64,000 nucleotides of DNA from positions 3,534,001 through 3,598,000 of the forward strand of contig CP050901.1 of the NCBI GenBank assembly GCA_050916095.1, read 5' to 3'. This document shows positions 1 through 8,372 of this stretch, piece after piece. Each line of letters opens with the position of its first letter. The stretch's first letter is position 1. The notes under the pieces are model-generated. The model was not told the origin of the DNA. It saw only the letters and a list, made by a program, of their open reading frames with translations, and searched no databases. Origin of the DNA: JANPCX01 sp050916095. GTDB taxonomy: Bacteria > Pseudomonadota > Gammaproteobacteria > Burkholderiales > Burkholderiaceae_C. The position numbers and the translations under genes were made by a program.

Positions 1-103
1 CATGGTGGGCCGCGCCAAGTGGGATGCCTGGAACGAGATCAAGGGCACGGACGGAAAGGCGGCGATGAAGGACTATGTGGACTTGATTGAGTCGCTGAAG
101 TAA
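1..103 (+). CDS. acyl-CoA-binding protein, C-terminal part
   Basis: Only the last ~34 codons lie in the window; the reading frame is open at the left edge and ends at TAA 101-103. The visible residues (KWDAWNEIKG, then DYVDLIESLK at the end) match the C-terminal helix of small acyl-CoA-binding proteins, which bind medium and long acyl-CoA esters in the cytoplasm. The full protein in this family is about 85-90 residues, so roughly two thirds is missing. The assignment rests on this short but characteristic tail. Confidence 0.75.
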   Translation, partial: MVGRAKWDAWNEIKGTDGKAAMKDYVDLIESLK

Positions 104-177
104 ACCGCCCGGTCAGCCTTGAAACCCCAGGCGGCCTTGTTTATACTTGTTTCAACATCAACCGACGGAGACCAACC

Positions 178-456
178 GTGGCCGGAACGAACAAGGCAGA
201 CAAAACGCCCACGCCGCAACAAACGGTGCAGGCCTGGGGCAATGGCCTGGGGGTGCGGATCACCGCCCCCGTGGCGAAAGCCGCTCGCTTTGCACGTGGG
301 TTGCCCATCACCGTCGAAGTGGTCGAAGGCGGCATTTTTTTACGTGCCGCAGGCAAACCCAAACTGACGTTGGCGCAAAAACTCAAAACGTTTGACCCAG
401 AGTTGCACGGCGGCGAGGCCATGGCCAGCGGACGGCTTGGCAAAGAAGTGTTTTGA
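178..456 (+). CDS. mazE: MazE-type (AbrB/SpoVT fold) antitoxin
   Basis: A 92-residue protein starting at GTG 178, with a GGAG ribosome binding site about 7 nt upstream. Residues ~17-60 carry the AbrB/MazE swapped-hairpin pattern (QAWGNGLGVRI..., then GLPITVEVVEGGIFLR), a DNA-binding fold. The C-terminal ~30 residues are acidic and polar, as expected for the tail that wraps and inhibits the toxin. The stop overlaps the start of the downstream MazF-like gene by one base, the usual antitoxin-first arrangement, so the pair should be co-transcribed and probably autorepressed. Function is inferred from fold pattern and neighbour. Confidence 0.85.
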   Translation: MAGTNKADKTPTPQQTVQAWGNGLGVRITAPVAKAARFARGLPITVEVVEGGIFLRAAGKPKLTLAQKLKTFDPELHGGEAMASGRLGKEVF

Positions 457-824
457 TGGCGACCGTCAGCAAAACCTGGGTGCCAGACCGGCGCGACATG
501 ATTTGGATCGACTTCAACCTACAAGTTGGCAGCGAGATGAAGGACGAACACCCGATGCTGGTGCTGTCAACCAAAGCCTTCAACGAAAGAACCGGCATCG
601 TGATTGGCCTCCCGATGACCCACGCGGCATCCAACGAAACCAATCCCTTTGCGGTGAAGTTTGTTGGTGGCAAAGGTGAGGTGGGTTATGTGCTGGCCCA
701 CCAGCCCAAGTCATTCGACTGGCGACTGCGCGGTGCACGGCCGCATCCTTGGAAAGAAGTGTCACCTACGGTTTTTGCCGCCGCATGTGAGGAACTCAAC
801 GGCATCATTGCCATAGGCAATTGA
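456..824 (+). CDS. mazF: MazF/PemK-type endoribonuclease toxin
   Basis: Starts at ATG 456, overlapping the antitoxin stop (TGATG). The 122-residue product shows the MazF/PemK order: WVPDRRDMIWIDFNLQVGSEMKDEHPMLVLS near the N-terminus (RGDI/W-like strand followed by the RP-VL strand), then ERTGIVIGLPMT and ending in an E-L-N-G-I-I segment. MazF proteins are mRNA interferases that cleave single-stranded RNA at short motifs; the cut site cannot be read from sequence. It is of normal length and looks intact. The gene is followed by about 60 bp before a convergent gene. Confidence 0.87.
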   Translation: MATVSKTWVPDRRDMIWIDFNLQVGSEMKDEHPMLVLSTKAFNERTGIVIGLPMTHAASNETNPFAVKFVGGKGEVGYVLAHQPKSFDWRLRGARPHPWKEVSPTVFAAACEELNGIIAIGN

Positions 825-888
825 CCTCTGTCGTTTGAGCTGAGACAACCGCGCAGGCAAGCCGCAATGGCTCGATTCCAACGACATG

Positions 889-1527
889 CTAGGTATCTCC
901 TGCACGGACAAGCTGCACGACTGTCCTGCGGTTTTGGATGCGTTCAAGCGACGAGAGGCTGCGCTGCCGATTCATGAACGTTAGAGGTATGCCTCGGCGC
1001 GCCACCTCCTGAGAAGCACGATCGGCTGCCCACTTGCCGATGAAAACAACGACCCGGGGGGCAAGGTTGTCCAGCCACCGACCAAAGTGATTGTTAAGAC
1101 AACTGTTCACGCTATTGATGCCTGGCTTCGCGTCGCCACTGGTTCGGCAGCGAACCACATTGAAGTAGGCGATGTCTTGGAGCGATAAGCCGCACTCATC
1201 AAGTGGGAAGTAGTTTCCGTGCACAGGCCACTGAGGAATAAAAGACTGAAGCACCTTGTGAAGTTCCTGGTACTTGTCGTCGCTCGGCGCTTCTCTCAAG
1301 CGCCGAAGGGCGGCCGTGTAGGGCTGGTCTTGGCGTTCAAGGGTCTTGGGCGTGCCCGGGTTCTGCCCGACGAGAACAACGCGGTGCTTCCAGTAGTTCT
1401 CCCCGACGTAGCCGGGCTGAGGTAGGTTCTCTTCTGTGTCCCGCAAAATCTTGCCGTCCGTGGTAACGGAACAAGCGGTGCAAGATATGACTTTGGCGAA
1501 TTCAATGGGCCAACTGGTGGTGGACAT
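889..1527 (-). CDS. uracil-DNA-glycosylase-superfamily Fe-S protein
   Basis: A 212-residue protein with the four cysteines expected of a family-4-type 4Fe-4S uracil-DNA glycosylase: C16 and C19 (CTAC), C127 (FNVVRCRT) and C143 (NSCLNNHF). The substrate-pocket loop is GQNPG (residues 55-59) instead of the usual GEAPG. The position where classical enzymes have HPS reads NRQRS (186-190), so an altered or lost glycosylase activity is possible. It lies 7 nt downstream of the PHA-system gene on the same strand and is probably the last gene of that operon. The fold assignment is firm; the activity is not. Confidence 0.7.
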   Translation of the reverse strand: MSTTSWPIEFAKVISCTACSVTTDGKILRDTEENLPQPGYVGENYWKHRVVLVGQNPGTPKTLERQDQPYTAALRRLREAPSDDKYQELHKVLQSFIPQWPVHGNYFPLDECGLSLQDIAYFNVVRCRTSGDAKPGINSVNSCLNNHFGRWLDNLAPRVVVFIGKWAADRASQEVARRGIPLTFMNRQRSLSSLERIQNRRTVVQLVRAGDT

Positions 1528-1534
1528 GCGCGGC

Positions 1535-1885
1535 CTAACTCTTTCTGGAGGCTGTCACTTTCTTGGTGGACGCCGCCTTGGCCTCTTTTTTGCCACTCTT
1601 CTCCAGCAAGCTGTCCAGATTCTTCTCAATCTCACTTTGAATCGTGGCGCTGAAAGCGCCGAGCAAGAACCCAAGTTTGGCTTCCAAGTCGAAGTGGTCT
1701 GGGGCCACGATCAAGCGGCCAGTGACACCGGAGCGCGTGAACTCCACTGTGTCGCTGGTTTCGCCTTCGATCACGGTGCAGGACATGTCGAACTTTTCTT
1801 CGACCGCCTCGGCCCATTGCCAGGCCACTTTGCGGGCTTTCGCAAGGCCCAGGGTGTGTTGGCGGTGGATTTGAATGTCGGGCAT
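1535..1885 (-). CDS. polyhydroxyalkanoic acid system family protein
   Basis: A 116-residue soluble protein that begins MPDIQIHRQHTLG and continues with an AR..A..WA segment, a hydrophobic beta-rich middle (SDTVEFTRSGVTGRLIVAPDHF) and a Lys/Ala-rich tail. This is the layout of the PHA_gran_rgn family, found next to polyhydroxyalkanoate genes in many proteobacteria; its biochemical role is not established. No pha genes are adjacent here. The gene sits between the predicted aminopeptidase upstream (32-bp gap) and the UDG-like gene downstream (7-bp gap), all on the same strand. Family call from pattern recall. Confidence 0.75.
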   Translation of the reverse strand: MPDIQIHRQHTLGLAKARKVAWQWAEAVEEKFDMSCTVIEGETSDTVEFTRSGVTGRLIVAPDHFDLEAKLGFLLGAFSATIQSEIEKNLDSLLEKSGKKEAKAASTKKVTASRKS

Positions 1886-1917
1886 AACTGTCCTTGTGGG
1901 TTGAAATGAAGCGGCGC

Positions 1918-2979
1918 TCAGGGCGCCCGCAATTGTTGTCGTCGCTTCTCCGGCGGTAGCAGGGCCAGGCGTTGCACAGCAGCGTAAAACTGTTCAAAGT
2001 TGCGGCCTTCGCGTTCAAACAGGCGCTCGAAATCGGGCACCAGTTCGTTGTACGCGGCCAAAACACCAAGTGACGCATTGTTGGCCTTCTCGAACCAGCC
2101 GTCATACCCGGAAAACCCACCCCAGCGTGTCTGCTTCAACTGCACATAGTCTGAGCGCAGTTGCGCCATGAGTTGAACCTTGCCAGCGCGTTTTTCCTCG
2201 TCGGATGTGAACCCACGAAAAAGTTCGTCCAGCTTGTTGCGGTAGCGCATGGTCAATTCGCGGAAATCGTCGCGGCGTGCGTCGCGTTGGGCTTGTTCTG
2301 CTGCGACTTGCTCACTTGCAAATCGAGCCAACCACTGCTTGCTGCCGATGCGCTCCACGGCGGTGGCGAAGGACTCGTTGAACACGGTGTCGTTGTTGGC
2401 GTACACCACCTGGTGGCTCAGCTCGTGAAAAATCATGCGGGCCAGCTCGCCTTCGGGGTAACGGATGAAGGTGCTCAGCAAGGGGTCAGCGAAAAACGCA
2501 CCGGGTAACTTGCCCAAAGTGGAATAGGCGGGCACGCCGTAAACCAGCACCTCCAAACCTTGTTCCCGCAACTGGGCCGCGTAGGCCTGGGCTTCGTCTT
2601 CGTGGTAGTAGCCCCGGTAGCCCACACAGCCCATCACGGGGAAACACCAGGTCTTGAGTTGCAAGCTCAGTTCTGGCGTGGCCACCACATTCCATACCGC
2701 CGCGCCGCGCTGCAAATCGGCATAACGGCGGTAGCTGGCGTTGTCTGGCAGTTTGAGTTCGGTGATCGCGAAGTCGCGCATGCGCTGGCTGAGAGCCAAG
2801 CGGTCTTTCAGGGCGGTCGTGCTGTTCTCGTCTGCCAGCCACTGCGTAACAGGTTTGGCAGCGCCAACCAACTTCATGTGGCCAGTGATGGACTGGGCGT
2901 AATAGGCGATGCTGCTACAGCCTGTGGTGAGGCAAAGCAGCGCGGTCGCGGTAACAAAGGTGGTGATGAGACTGGCCAT
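1918..2979 (-). CDS. predicted zinc aminopeptidase, lipoprotein
   Basis: A 353-residue protein. The start at 2979 is chosen because it gives a lipoprotein signal (MASLITTF... then LTTGC, lipobox cysteine at ~21); upstream codons in the frame read through the palindromic repeat and are not natural protein. The middle contains HELSHQ, a gluzincin-type HExxH zinc site, followed by FNESFATAVE, a likely third zinc ligand helix. This matches the predicted aminopeptidase family PF10023, for which substrates are poorly known. It should be anchored to the periplasmic face of a membrane. It is probably the first gene of an operon with the PHA-system and UDG-like genes. Confidence 0.8.
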   Translation of the reverse strand: MASLITTFVTATALLCLTTGCSSIAYYAQSITGHMKLVGAAKPVTQWLADENSTTALKDRLALSQRMRDFAITELKLPDNASYRRYADLQRGAAVWNVVATPELSLQLKTWCFPVMGCVGYRGYYHEDEAQAYAAQLREQGLEVLVYGVPAYSTLGKLPGAFFADPLLSTFIRYPEGELARMIFHELSHQVVYANNDTVFNESFATAVERIGSKQWLARFASEQVAAEQAQRDARRDDFRELTMRYRNKLDELFRGFTSDEEKRAGKVQLMAQLRSDYVQLKQTRWGGFSGYDGWFEKANNASLGVLAAYNELVPDFERLFEREGRNFEQFYAAVQRLALLPPEKRRQQLRAP

Positions 2980-3038
2980 GATCCAGAGAAAAAAGCGGAG
3001 CTTGCTCAAGCGGCGATCCACTGTGTCCGTGATGGCCG

Positions 3039-3114
3039 CCCTCACCCCAACCCTCTCCCAGAGGGAGAGGGGGCCAAAACTCCCTCTCCCTCTGGGAGAG
3101 GGCTGGGGTGAGGG
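3039..3114. repeat. GC-rich palindromic repeat, REP-like
   Basis: Two nearly perfect inverted arms (CCCTCACCCCA...CCCTCTCCC and its complement ...GGGAGAGGG..TGGGGTGAGGG) form a hairpin of about 76 bp. Each arm itself contains a smaller palindrome (CCCTCTCCCTCTGGGAGAGGG-like). This element type is common between genes in Comamonadaceae. Here it overlaps the 3' end of the molybdopterin oxidoreductase gene, supplying its stop codon at 3042-3044, and precedes the aminopeptidase gene by about 60 bp. It could act as a transcription-attenuating or mRNA-protecting hairpin. Confidence 0.85.
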
Positions 3115-5159
3115 TGTACCGCAAGCACCTGCACCAAGCAGTCGTAGAAGGCGGGCGCTCGGCCAATGTCGGTCAAGTGCTGATGCGTCAACTCGTTCAC
3201 GTTGTGTCCGTCCACCCCGAGTTTGCGCCACCACACGCCGAGGCCGTTGACCACGCCTGGCCGCGCACGTGGGCTGATGCGCAGGCTGCACTCATAGCTG
3301 CCCCTGTCGTTGAAGATGCGAACACGGCTGCCGTGTTCGAGGCCGCGCGCAGCGGCGTCCAGCGCGTTCATCTCCACAATGGGCTCCCCTTCGATGTCAC
3401 GCAGACTTTTCACGTTGACGAAGGTGGAGTTCAAAAAGTTGCGCGCCGGCGGCGAAATCATGGCCAAGGGATAGCGCAGCGCTTGTTCCGGCGACGACAA
3501 ACGCGATTCGTAATTGGCCACATGGTCAGGCACCCCCAGCCCCGGCGCGTCGATCAAACACTTGCCGCTGGGGGTGGGGAACTGGCCCGTGGCCAAAGGC
3601 GCATCGGGCAGGGGCAACTTGACCCAACCGTGTGTACGCAGGTCCTCAAACTTCACCGCCCCTTGAAACGCTTGCCGCGCCAGCGCTTCATCGGTATCGG
3701 AAAAACAAGGGTCGTCAAAACCCATGTGCTGAGCCAGTTCACGAAAAATTTGTGTGTTGGGTTTGGCTTGTCCCAGTGGTGCAATTGCTTGCTCGTTGAT
3801 CAGGGCGTAGGTGTGGCCATAACTGGTGTGAACATCCAGGTGCTCAAGCTGTGTGGTGGCGGGCAGCACGTAGTCGGCCAGGTCAGCGGTGTCGGTCATG
3901 AAATGTTCCAGCACCACGGTGAAGAGGTCTTCGCGCGCAAAGCCGGCCGACACCTTGGGCGACTCCGGGGCGACGGCCACGGGGTTGCTGTTGTAAACGA
4001 TCAAGGCTTCTATCTTGGGACCGAATTCCGGGCTGGTCGCACGCAGCAAGTCGTCGCCTATGGTGCTCATGTTGATGGTGCGCGGTGCCCTGCCCAAGAG
4101 CAGATCGGGCCGCTGCAAGGCGGCGTCGTTGCGCACAGCCTTGAACCAACCTGAGCTGGACAACAACATACCGCCCGCACGGTGGCGCCACGCGCCGATG
4201 AGGCAAGGCAGTATCGAAATCAAGCGCACCGCATTGCCACCGCCCCGCACGCGCTGCATGCCGTAGTTCAGCCGGATGGCGGCGGGTGCGGTGGTTGCGT
4301 AATCACGCGCCAGACCCCGCACTTCTTCCGCCGTGATGCCGCAAACCTCAGCCACACGCTCAGGGGGCCAGAGCAGTGCGCGTTCGCGCAGCAAGGGCCA
4401 GCCTTCGGTGTGCTGTGCGATGTAATCGTTGTCCAGCCATTCGTTCTGGATCAACTCATGCATCAAGCCCAATGCCAAGGCGCCATCGGTACCCGGCAAG
4501 AGGGCAATGTGCTGGTGGCATTTGTCGGCAGTTTCGGTTTTACGCGGATCAATGCAAATGAGTTTGGCACCGGCCCGTTTGGCAGCTTGGGCATAGGTCC
4601 AAAAATGCAGGTTGGAACCAATGGAATTGCTGCCCCAAATTAGAAGCAGTTTGCTCTCAGCAAAAAACTCCAGGTGCATGCCAATCTTGCCGCCATAGGT
4701 GGCTGCCAATGCTTCACCACCTGCACTGGCGCAGATGGTCCGGTCGAGCAAGGACGCGCCCAAGCGGTGAAAGAACCGCGCCGCCATGGACTCGCCTTGC
4801 AGCAGGCCCATGGTGCCGGCGTAGCTGTAGGGGACGATGGCCTGCGGGTCGCGGGCGGCGATGGTTTGGAGCTTTTTGGCAATGTCGTGTAATGCCTCGT
4901 CCCAACTGACCCGCACGAATTGCCCCGAGCCTTTTGGGCCCACCCGTTTCATCGGATGCAAAACCCGCTCAGGGTGGTAGCTGCGCTCGGTGTACCGCGA
5001 CACCTTGGTGCACAGCGCGCCGTGGGTGGTGGGGTGGTCAGGATCGCCCTGCACTTTCACCGCCACGCCGTCGATCACGGTGACGCGCATGGCGCAGGTG
5101 TCGGGACAGTCGTGGGGGCAGGCGGCGCGGATATTGACAGTGACAGTGGCGGTGCTCAT
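3042..5159 (-). CDS. molybdopterin-dependent oxidoreductase
   Basis: A 705-residue protein of the DMSO reductase/formate dehydrogenase superfamily. The N-terminal Fe-S domain has CPHDCPDTC plus a further cysteine (C14, C18, C22 and C50), enough for one 4Fe-4S cluster. ICASAGGEA near residue 140 is the likely loop supplying the molybdenum ligand, apparently cysteine. The bis-MGD binding and C-terminal dinucleotide domains follow (LIWGSN, YNSNP, ARNFLNSTF). No Tat signal is visible, so it is probably cytoplasmic. Substrate unknown. The last ~25 residues, from HPHPSPLPEGEG onward, are encoded by a palindromic repeat and are not a family feature. It is divergent from the M20 gene. Confidence 0.85.
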   Translation of the reverse strand: MSTATVTVNIRAACPHDCPDTCAMRVTVIDGVAVKVQGDPDHPTTHGALCTKVSRYTERSYHPERVLHPMKRVGPKGSGQFVRVSWDEALHDIAKKLQTIAARDPQAIVPYSYAGTMGLLQGESMAARFFHRLGASLLDRTICASAGGEALAATYGGKIGMHLEFFAESKLLLIWGSNSIGSNLHFWTYAQAAKRAGAKLICIDPRKTETADKCHQHIALLPGTDGALALGLMHELIQNEWLDNDYIAQHTEGWPLLRERALLWPPERVAEVCGITAEEVRGLARDYATTAPAAIRLNYGMQRVRGGGNAVRLISILPCLIGAWRHRAGGMLLSSSGWFKAVRNDAALQRPDLLLGRAPRTINMSTIGDDLLRATSPEFGPKIEALIVYNSNPVAVAPESPKVSAGFAREDLFTVVLEHFMTDTADLADYVLPATTQLEHLDVHTSYGHTYALINEQAIAPLGQAKPNTQIFRELAQHMGFDDPCFSDTDEALARQAFQGAVKFEDLRTHGWVKLPLPDAPLATGQFPTPSGKCLIDAPGLGVPDHVANYESRLSSPEQALRYPLAMISPPARNFLNSTFVNVKSLRDIEGEPIVEMNALDAAARGLEHGSRVRIFNDRGSYECSLRISPRARPGVVNGLGVWWRKLGVDGHNVNELTHQHLTDIGRAPAFYDCLVQVLAVHPHPSPLPEGEGVLAPSPSGRGLG

Positions 5160-5266
5160 GAATCAACTATCGCACAAAGAAGCCAGTGCCATTCTTGCAG
5201 GGGTACACTGAAAATTCAGGTTCAACATGCGTCGCCCAAGCTGCCCTTGTTCGACGATCCAACGCC

Positions 5267-6466
5267 ATGAAACTCATCGACACCATCGTCACAGACGCAC
5301 CCCTCATCGCCAAGGTACGCCGCGACATCCATGCCCACCCCGAGTTGTGTTTTGAAGAACACCGCACATCCCGGTTGATCGCAGACCAGCTCACCGAATG
5401 GGGTATCCCGGTTCACCGGGGGCTGGGCAAAACGGGCGTGGTGGGCATCGTCAAAAACGGCGACAGCCCCCGTGCCTTGGGCCTGCGCGCCGACATCGAC
5501 GCCTTGCCCATGACCGAGCACAACACCTTTGCCCACGCCAGCAAGGAAGCGGGCAAGATGCACGCCTGCGGTCATGACGGCCACACGGCGATGCTGCTGG
5601 CAGCGGCGAAACACCTCGCCACACATCGCCACTTTGACGGCACCGTGTACTTGATTTTTCAACCTGCTGAAGAAGGCGGCGGCGGCGCGCGCGAGATGAT
5701 GCGCGATGGCTTGTTTGAAAGATTTCCCATGGAAGCCATCTTCGGTGCCCACAACTGGCCGGGCCTTGAAGTGGGCGAGTTCGCCATCAAGAACGGGCCG
5801 TGTTTTGCCAGCAGCAATGAGTTTGTGATCACCATACGCGGCAAAGGTGCCCACGCCGCCATGCCGCACCTGGGCATTGACCCCGTGCCTGTGGCCTGCC
5901 AGATGGTGCAGGCGTTTCAAACCATCATCACACGCAACAAACGGCCCATCGACGCCGGTGTGATCTCCGTGACCATGATCCACACCGGCGAGGCCACCAA
6001 TGTGGTGCCCGACAGCTGCGAGATCCAAGGCACGGTGCGCACCTTCACGCTGGAGGTGCTGGACATGATCGAGCAGCGCATGAAAACCGTGGCCGAGCAC
6101 ACGGCGGCAGCATTCGGCGCCACCTGCACCTTTGAATTCCGCCGCAACTACCCGCCCACCATCAACCACCCCGCTGAGACCGAATTTGCACGTCGGGTGA
6201 TGCAAGACCTGGTGGGTCAAGACAAGGTGCATGAGTTCGATCCCACCATGGGCGCGGAAGACTTCAGCTTCTTCCTGCAAGAAAAGCCCGGCGCGTATTT
6301 TGTGATTGGCAATGGCGACGGCACCCACCGTGACGGCGGCCACGGCCTGGGGCCCTGCATGTTGCACAACCCGAGTTACGACTTCAATGACGCCTTGATT
6401 CCCGTGGGTGCGACGCTGTGGGTGCGCTTGGTGGAGCAGTGGTTGGGAAGCACACAAACTGCGTAG
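5267..6466 (+). CDS. M20-family amidohydrolase (hippurate/N-acyl amino acid hydrolase type)
   Basis: A 399-residue metal-dependent amidohydrolase of peptidase family M20D. The metal site appears as HACGHDGHTAML (C101, H103, with D104 and H106), then QPAEEGGGGA (acidic pair) and AHNWPG, plus a C-terminal MGAEDFSFF and HNPSYDFND. The dimerisation insert (GKGAHAAMPHLGIDPV) is present. Family members cleave N-acyl amino acids, hippurate or indole-acetyl amino acids; which applies here cannot be told. Start at 5267 is chosen because the family begins with MKLID-type sequence and the upstream codons lie in the divergent promoter region. Confidence 0.88.
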   Translation: MKLIDTIVTDAPLIAKVRRDIHAHPELCFEEHRTSRLIADQLTEWGIPVHRGLGKTGVVGIVKNGDSPRALGLRADIDALPMTEHNTFAHASKEAGKMHACGHDGHTAMLLAAAKHLATHRHFDGTVYLIFQPAEEGGGGAREMMRDGLFERFPMEAIFGAHNWPGLEVGEFAIKNGPCFASSNEFVITIRGKGAHAAMPHLGIDPVPVACQMVQAFQTIITRNKRPIDAGVISVTMIHTGEATNVVPDSCEIQGTVRTFTLEVLDMIEQRMKTVAEHTAAAFGATCTFEFRRNYPPTINHPAETEFARRVMQDLVGQDKVHEFDPTMGAEDFSFFLQEKPGAYFVIGNGDGTHRDGGHGLGPCMLHNPSYDFNDALIPVGATLWVRLVEQWLGSTQTA

Positions 6467-6532
6467 AAGGCCCCTGACTGCCCTTCCCGCGAAGGCGTAT
6501 AGACCTTAGCTTAAGGAAGCTCGCACCCCATG

Positions 6533-6623
6533 CCGTTCGGGCTGAGCCTGTCAAAGCCCTGCTTGCTCGGGCCCCCTTCGACAAGTCCTGTCCTGAGCCC
6601 GTCGAAGGGTCAGGGCGAACGGT
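6533..6623. repeat. dispersed palindromic repeat, copy 1
   Basis: One of eight clear copies in the window of an inverted repeat with ends CCGTTCGSSCTGAGC and GCYCAGSSCGAACGG enclosing a GTCGAAG/CTTCGAC pair. This copy also carries an internal second palindrome (CTTCGACAAGTCCTGTCCTGAG with CCGTCGAAGGG). It lies in the 283-bp gap after the M20 gene and before the isochorismatase gene, in a stretch that otherwise shows no coding signal. Confidence 0.85.
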
Positions 6624-6749
6624 TAAAACTTGAATCAACGTCACCGAAGCGAGATGTCCGAATTTGAATGATTCCTGTCGTCACCTGGTGCGACACTGCC
6701 GCTTACTCACTCCTAAAGTGAAGGCCTTCATCAACACAAGGAGTTCTTC

Positions 6750-7310
6750 ATGCAAACCGCCCTGCTGCTCATCGACGTTCAACAATCCTTCCGCCTGCGC
6801 CCCTACTGGAGCGACGAACATGTGGCCGCGTTTCTTGATCGCTGCAACGCTTTGGTGGCGGCTTGTGTGAAAGCCAAGGTGCCGGTGGTGCGCATCCTGC
6901 ACGTGGAAGGCCCAAAGAATATAGACAACCCCTTCGCGGTCGAATCGGGCCAGGTGCGCCCGCTCGACGGCTTGATCGACTTCCCCGCCGCCGCTGAATT
7001 TCAGAAGTCTCGCCACAGCGCTTTGGTCGGAACGGGCCTGGGTGTTTGGCTGCACCAGCAAGGTATCCAAAAGCTGATCGTGGCCGGCATACGCACCGAA
7101 CAATGCTGCGAAACCACCACCCGCCATGCGTCGGATGAAGGTTGGACGGTTCAGTACGTGTCCGAGGCCACGCTGACCTTTGACATGCAAACCTTGGATG
7201 GCAAGTTGCTGCCCGCAATGGACATCGTCAAACGCACGGAAGCCGTGCTGAAGGACAGGTTCGCTCAAATCTGCACCACAGCCGAGATCGAAGCATCGCT
7301 GCACCAGTGA
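6750..7310 (+). CDS. isochorismatase-family cysteine hydrolase
   Basis: A 186-residue hydrolase with the family triad visible: D9 in LLIDVQQSF, K86 in EFQKSRHSAL and C119 in GIRTEQCCETTTRHA. A good ribosome binding site (AAGGAG) precedes the ATG. Members include isochorismatases, nicotinamidases and N-carbamoyl hydrolases; nothing here fixes the substrate. It is followed after 23 bp by a GlxA-type regulator on the same strand, so the two are probably co-transcribed and the regulator may control this hydrolase in response to its substrate. Confidence 0.85.
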   Translation: MQTALLLIDVQQSFRLRPYWSDEHVAAFLDRCNALVAACVKAKVPVVRILHVEGPKNIDNPFAVESGQVRPLDGLIDFPAAAEFQKSRHSALVGTGLGVWLHQQGIQKLIVAGIRTEQCCETTTRHASDEGWTVQYVSEATLTFDMQTLDGKLLPAMDIVKRTEAVLKDRFAQICTTAEIEASLHQ

Positions 7311-7333
7311 CTTGAACAGGACAAGGTAGCACC

Positions 7334-8344
7334 ATGACCATCCCGATTGTTTTCGTGCTGCTGCCCGACACCCTGCTGTTGGATTTGGCTGGCCCCGCAG
7401 AAACCTTCCGGCTCGCGAACCGACACTTGCTGGCCCGCAAGCGCCCTGCTGCGTTTGAGCTGCGGTTTGTAGGTGCGCTGCAGGATCAAACCTCGTCAGT
7501 GGGGCTGGCTTTAACCAACATCGAAGCCTTGCCCACCCCCCTGCCATCGAAGAGCTGGCTGGTGCTGCTGGGACAAACCAGCGAGGGTTTGAAGGCCTCG
7601 CTCAGTGGCCGCAACCCGGCTTGGTTGGCGACAAGGGATTGGCTCAATCAACAGCGGGCCGCCTGGGTGCGTGAGGATGCGCAGCACAAGCTCATCACGG
7701 TGTGCAGTGGTGCGGTACTCGCCGCCGATGCCGGTTTGCTGACCGACTGCCGTTGCACCACCCACCACGAACTCCTGGACCGCCTGCAAACTCTGGCACC
7801 CAGCGCCGAGGTGGTGAACAACCGGGTGTTCGTGGTTGATGGGCCGCAGGCCAACATTGCCACCAGCGCCGGCGTCACGGCGGGCATAGACTTGGCGTTG
7901 CACTTGATAGCCAAAACTTGCGGTGAAGACATCGCCGCCGCAGTGGCACAAGACATGGTGGTGTATCTGAGGCGAGGGCCGCGCGACCCGGAGTTGTCGC
8001 CGCTCTTGCAGCACCGCAACCACCTGCACCCGGCCGTGCACCGCGTGCAGGATGCGGTGAGCCAGCAACCGCAGCAACAGTGGACGATGACGGCCTTGGC
8101 GGACGCCGCCCACGTCACCCAGCGCCATTTGCTGCGCCTCTTTACCGAACACGCAGGTGTCTCACCGACCGCTTATGTGGAGTTGATTCGCCTGGAGCAC
8201 GCCCGTCGAGCACTTGGTGGCGGGGCCAGCGTGGGGCAAGCCGCCGAGGCGGCTGGTTTCAGTGCCGACCTGCAACTGCGTCGTGCGTGGGCGCGGCATT
8301 GGGGTGGCACACCGGTGGATGCGCGTAGGGGTCAGACTGCTTGA
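7334..8344 (+). CDS. GlxA-family transcriptional regulator (DJ-1/PfpI plus AraC HTH)
   Basis: A 336-residue regulator with two domains. Residues 1-~190 are a DJ-1/PfpI-like amidotransferase fold with the elbow cysteine in TVCSGAVLAADAGLL and the expected THHELLDRL. Residues ~235-330 are an AraC-type double helix-turn-helix (MTALADAAHVTQRHLLRLFTEHAGVSPTAY... SVGQAAEAAGFSADLQLRRAW). Such proteins usually sense small nitrogenous compounds through the first domain. It follows the isochorismatase-like gene closely, suggesting a hydrolase-regulator unit. The effector is unknown. Confidence 0.88.
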   Translation: MTIPIVFVLLPDTLLLDLAGPAETFRLANRHLLARKRPAAFELRFVGALQDQTSSVGLALTNIEALPTPLPSKSWLVLLGQTSEGLKASLSGRNPAWLATRDWLNQQRAAWVREDAQHKLITVCSGAVLAADAGLLTDCRCTTHHELLDRLQTLAPSAEVVNNRVFVVDGPQANIATSAGVTAGIDLALHLIAKTCGEDIAAAVAQDMVVYLRRGPRDPELSPLLQHRNHLHPAVHRVQDAVSQQPQQQWTMTALADAAHVTQRHLLRLFTEHAGVSPTAYVELIRLEHARRALGGGASVGQAAEAAGFSADLQLRRAWARHWGGTPVDARRGQTA

Positions 8345-8372
8345 GAAAGATGGCCTGCGCGGCCCAGCAGCA

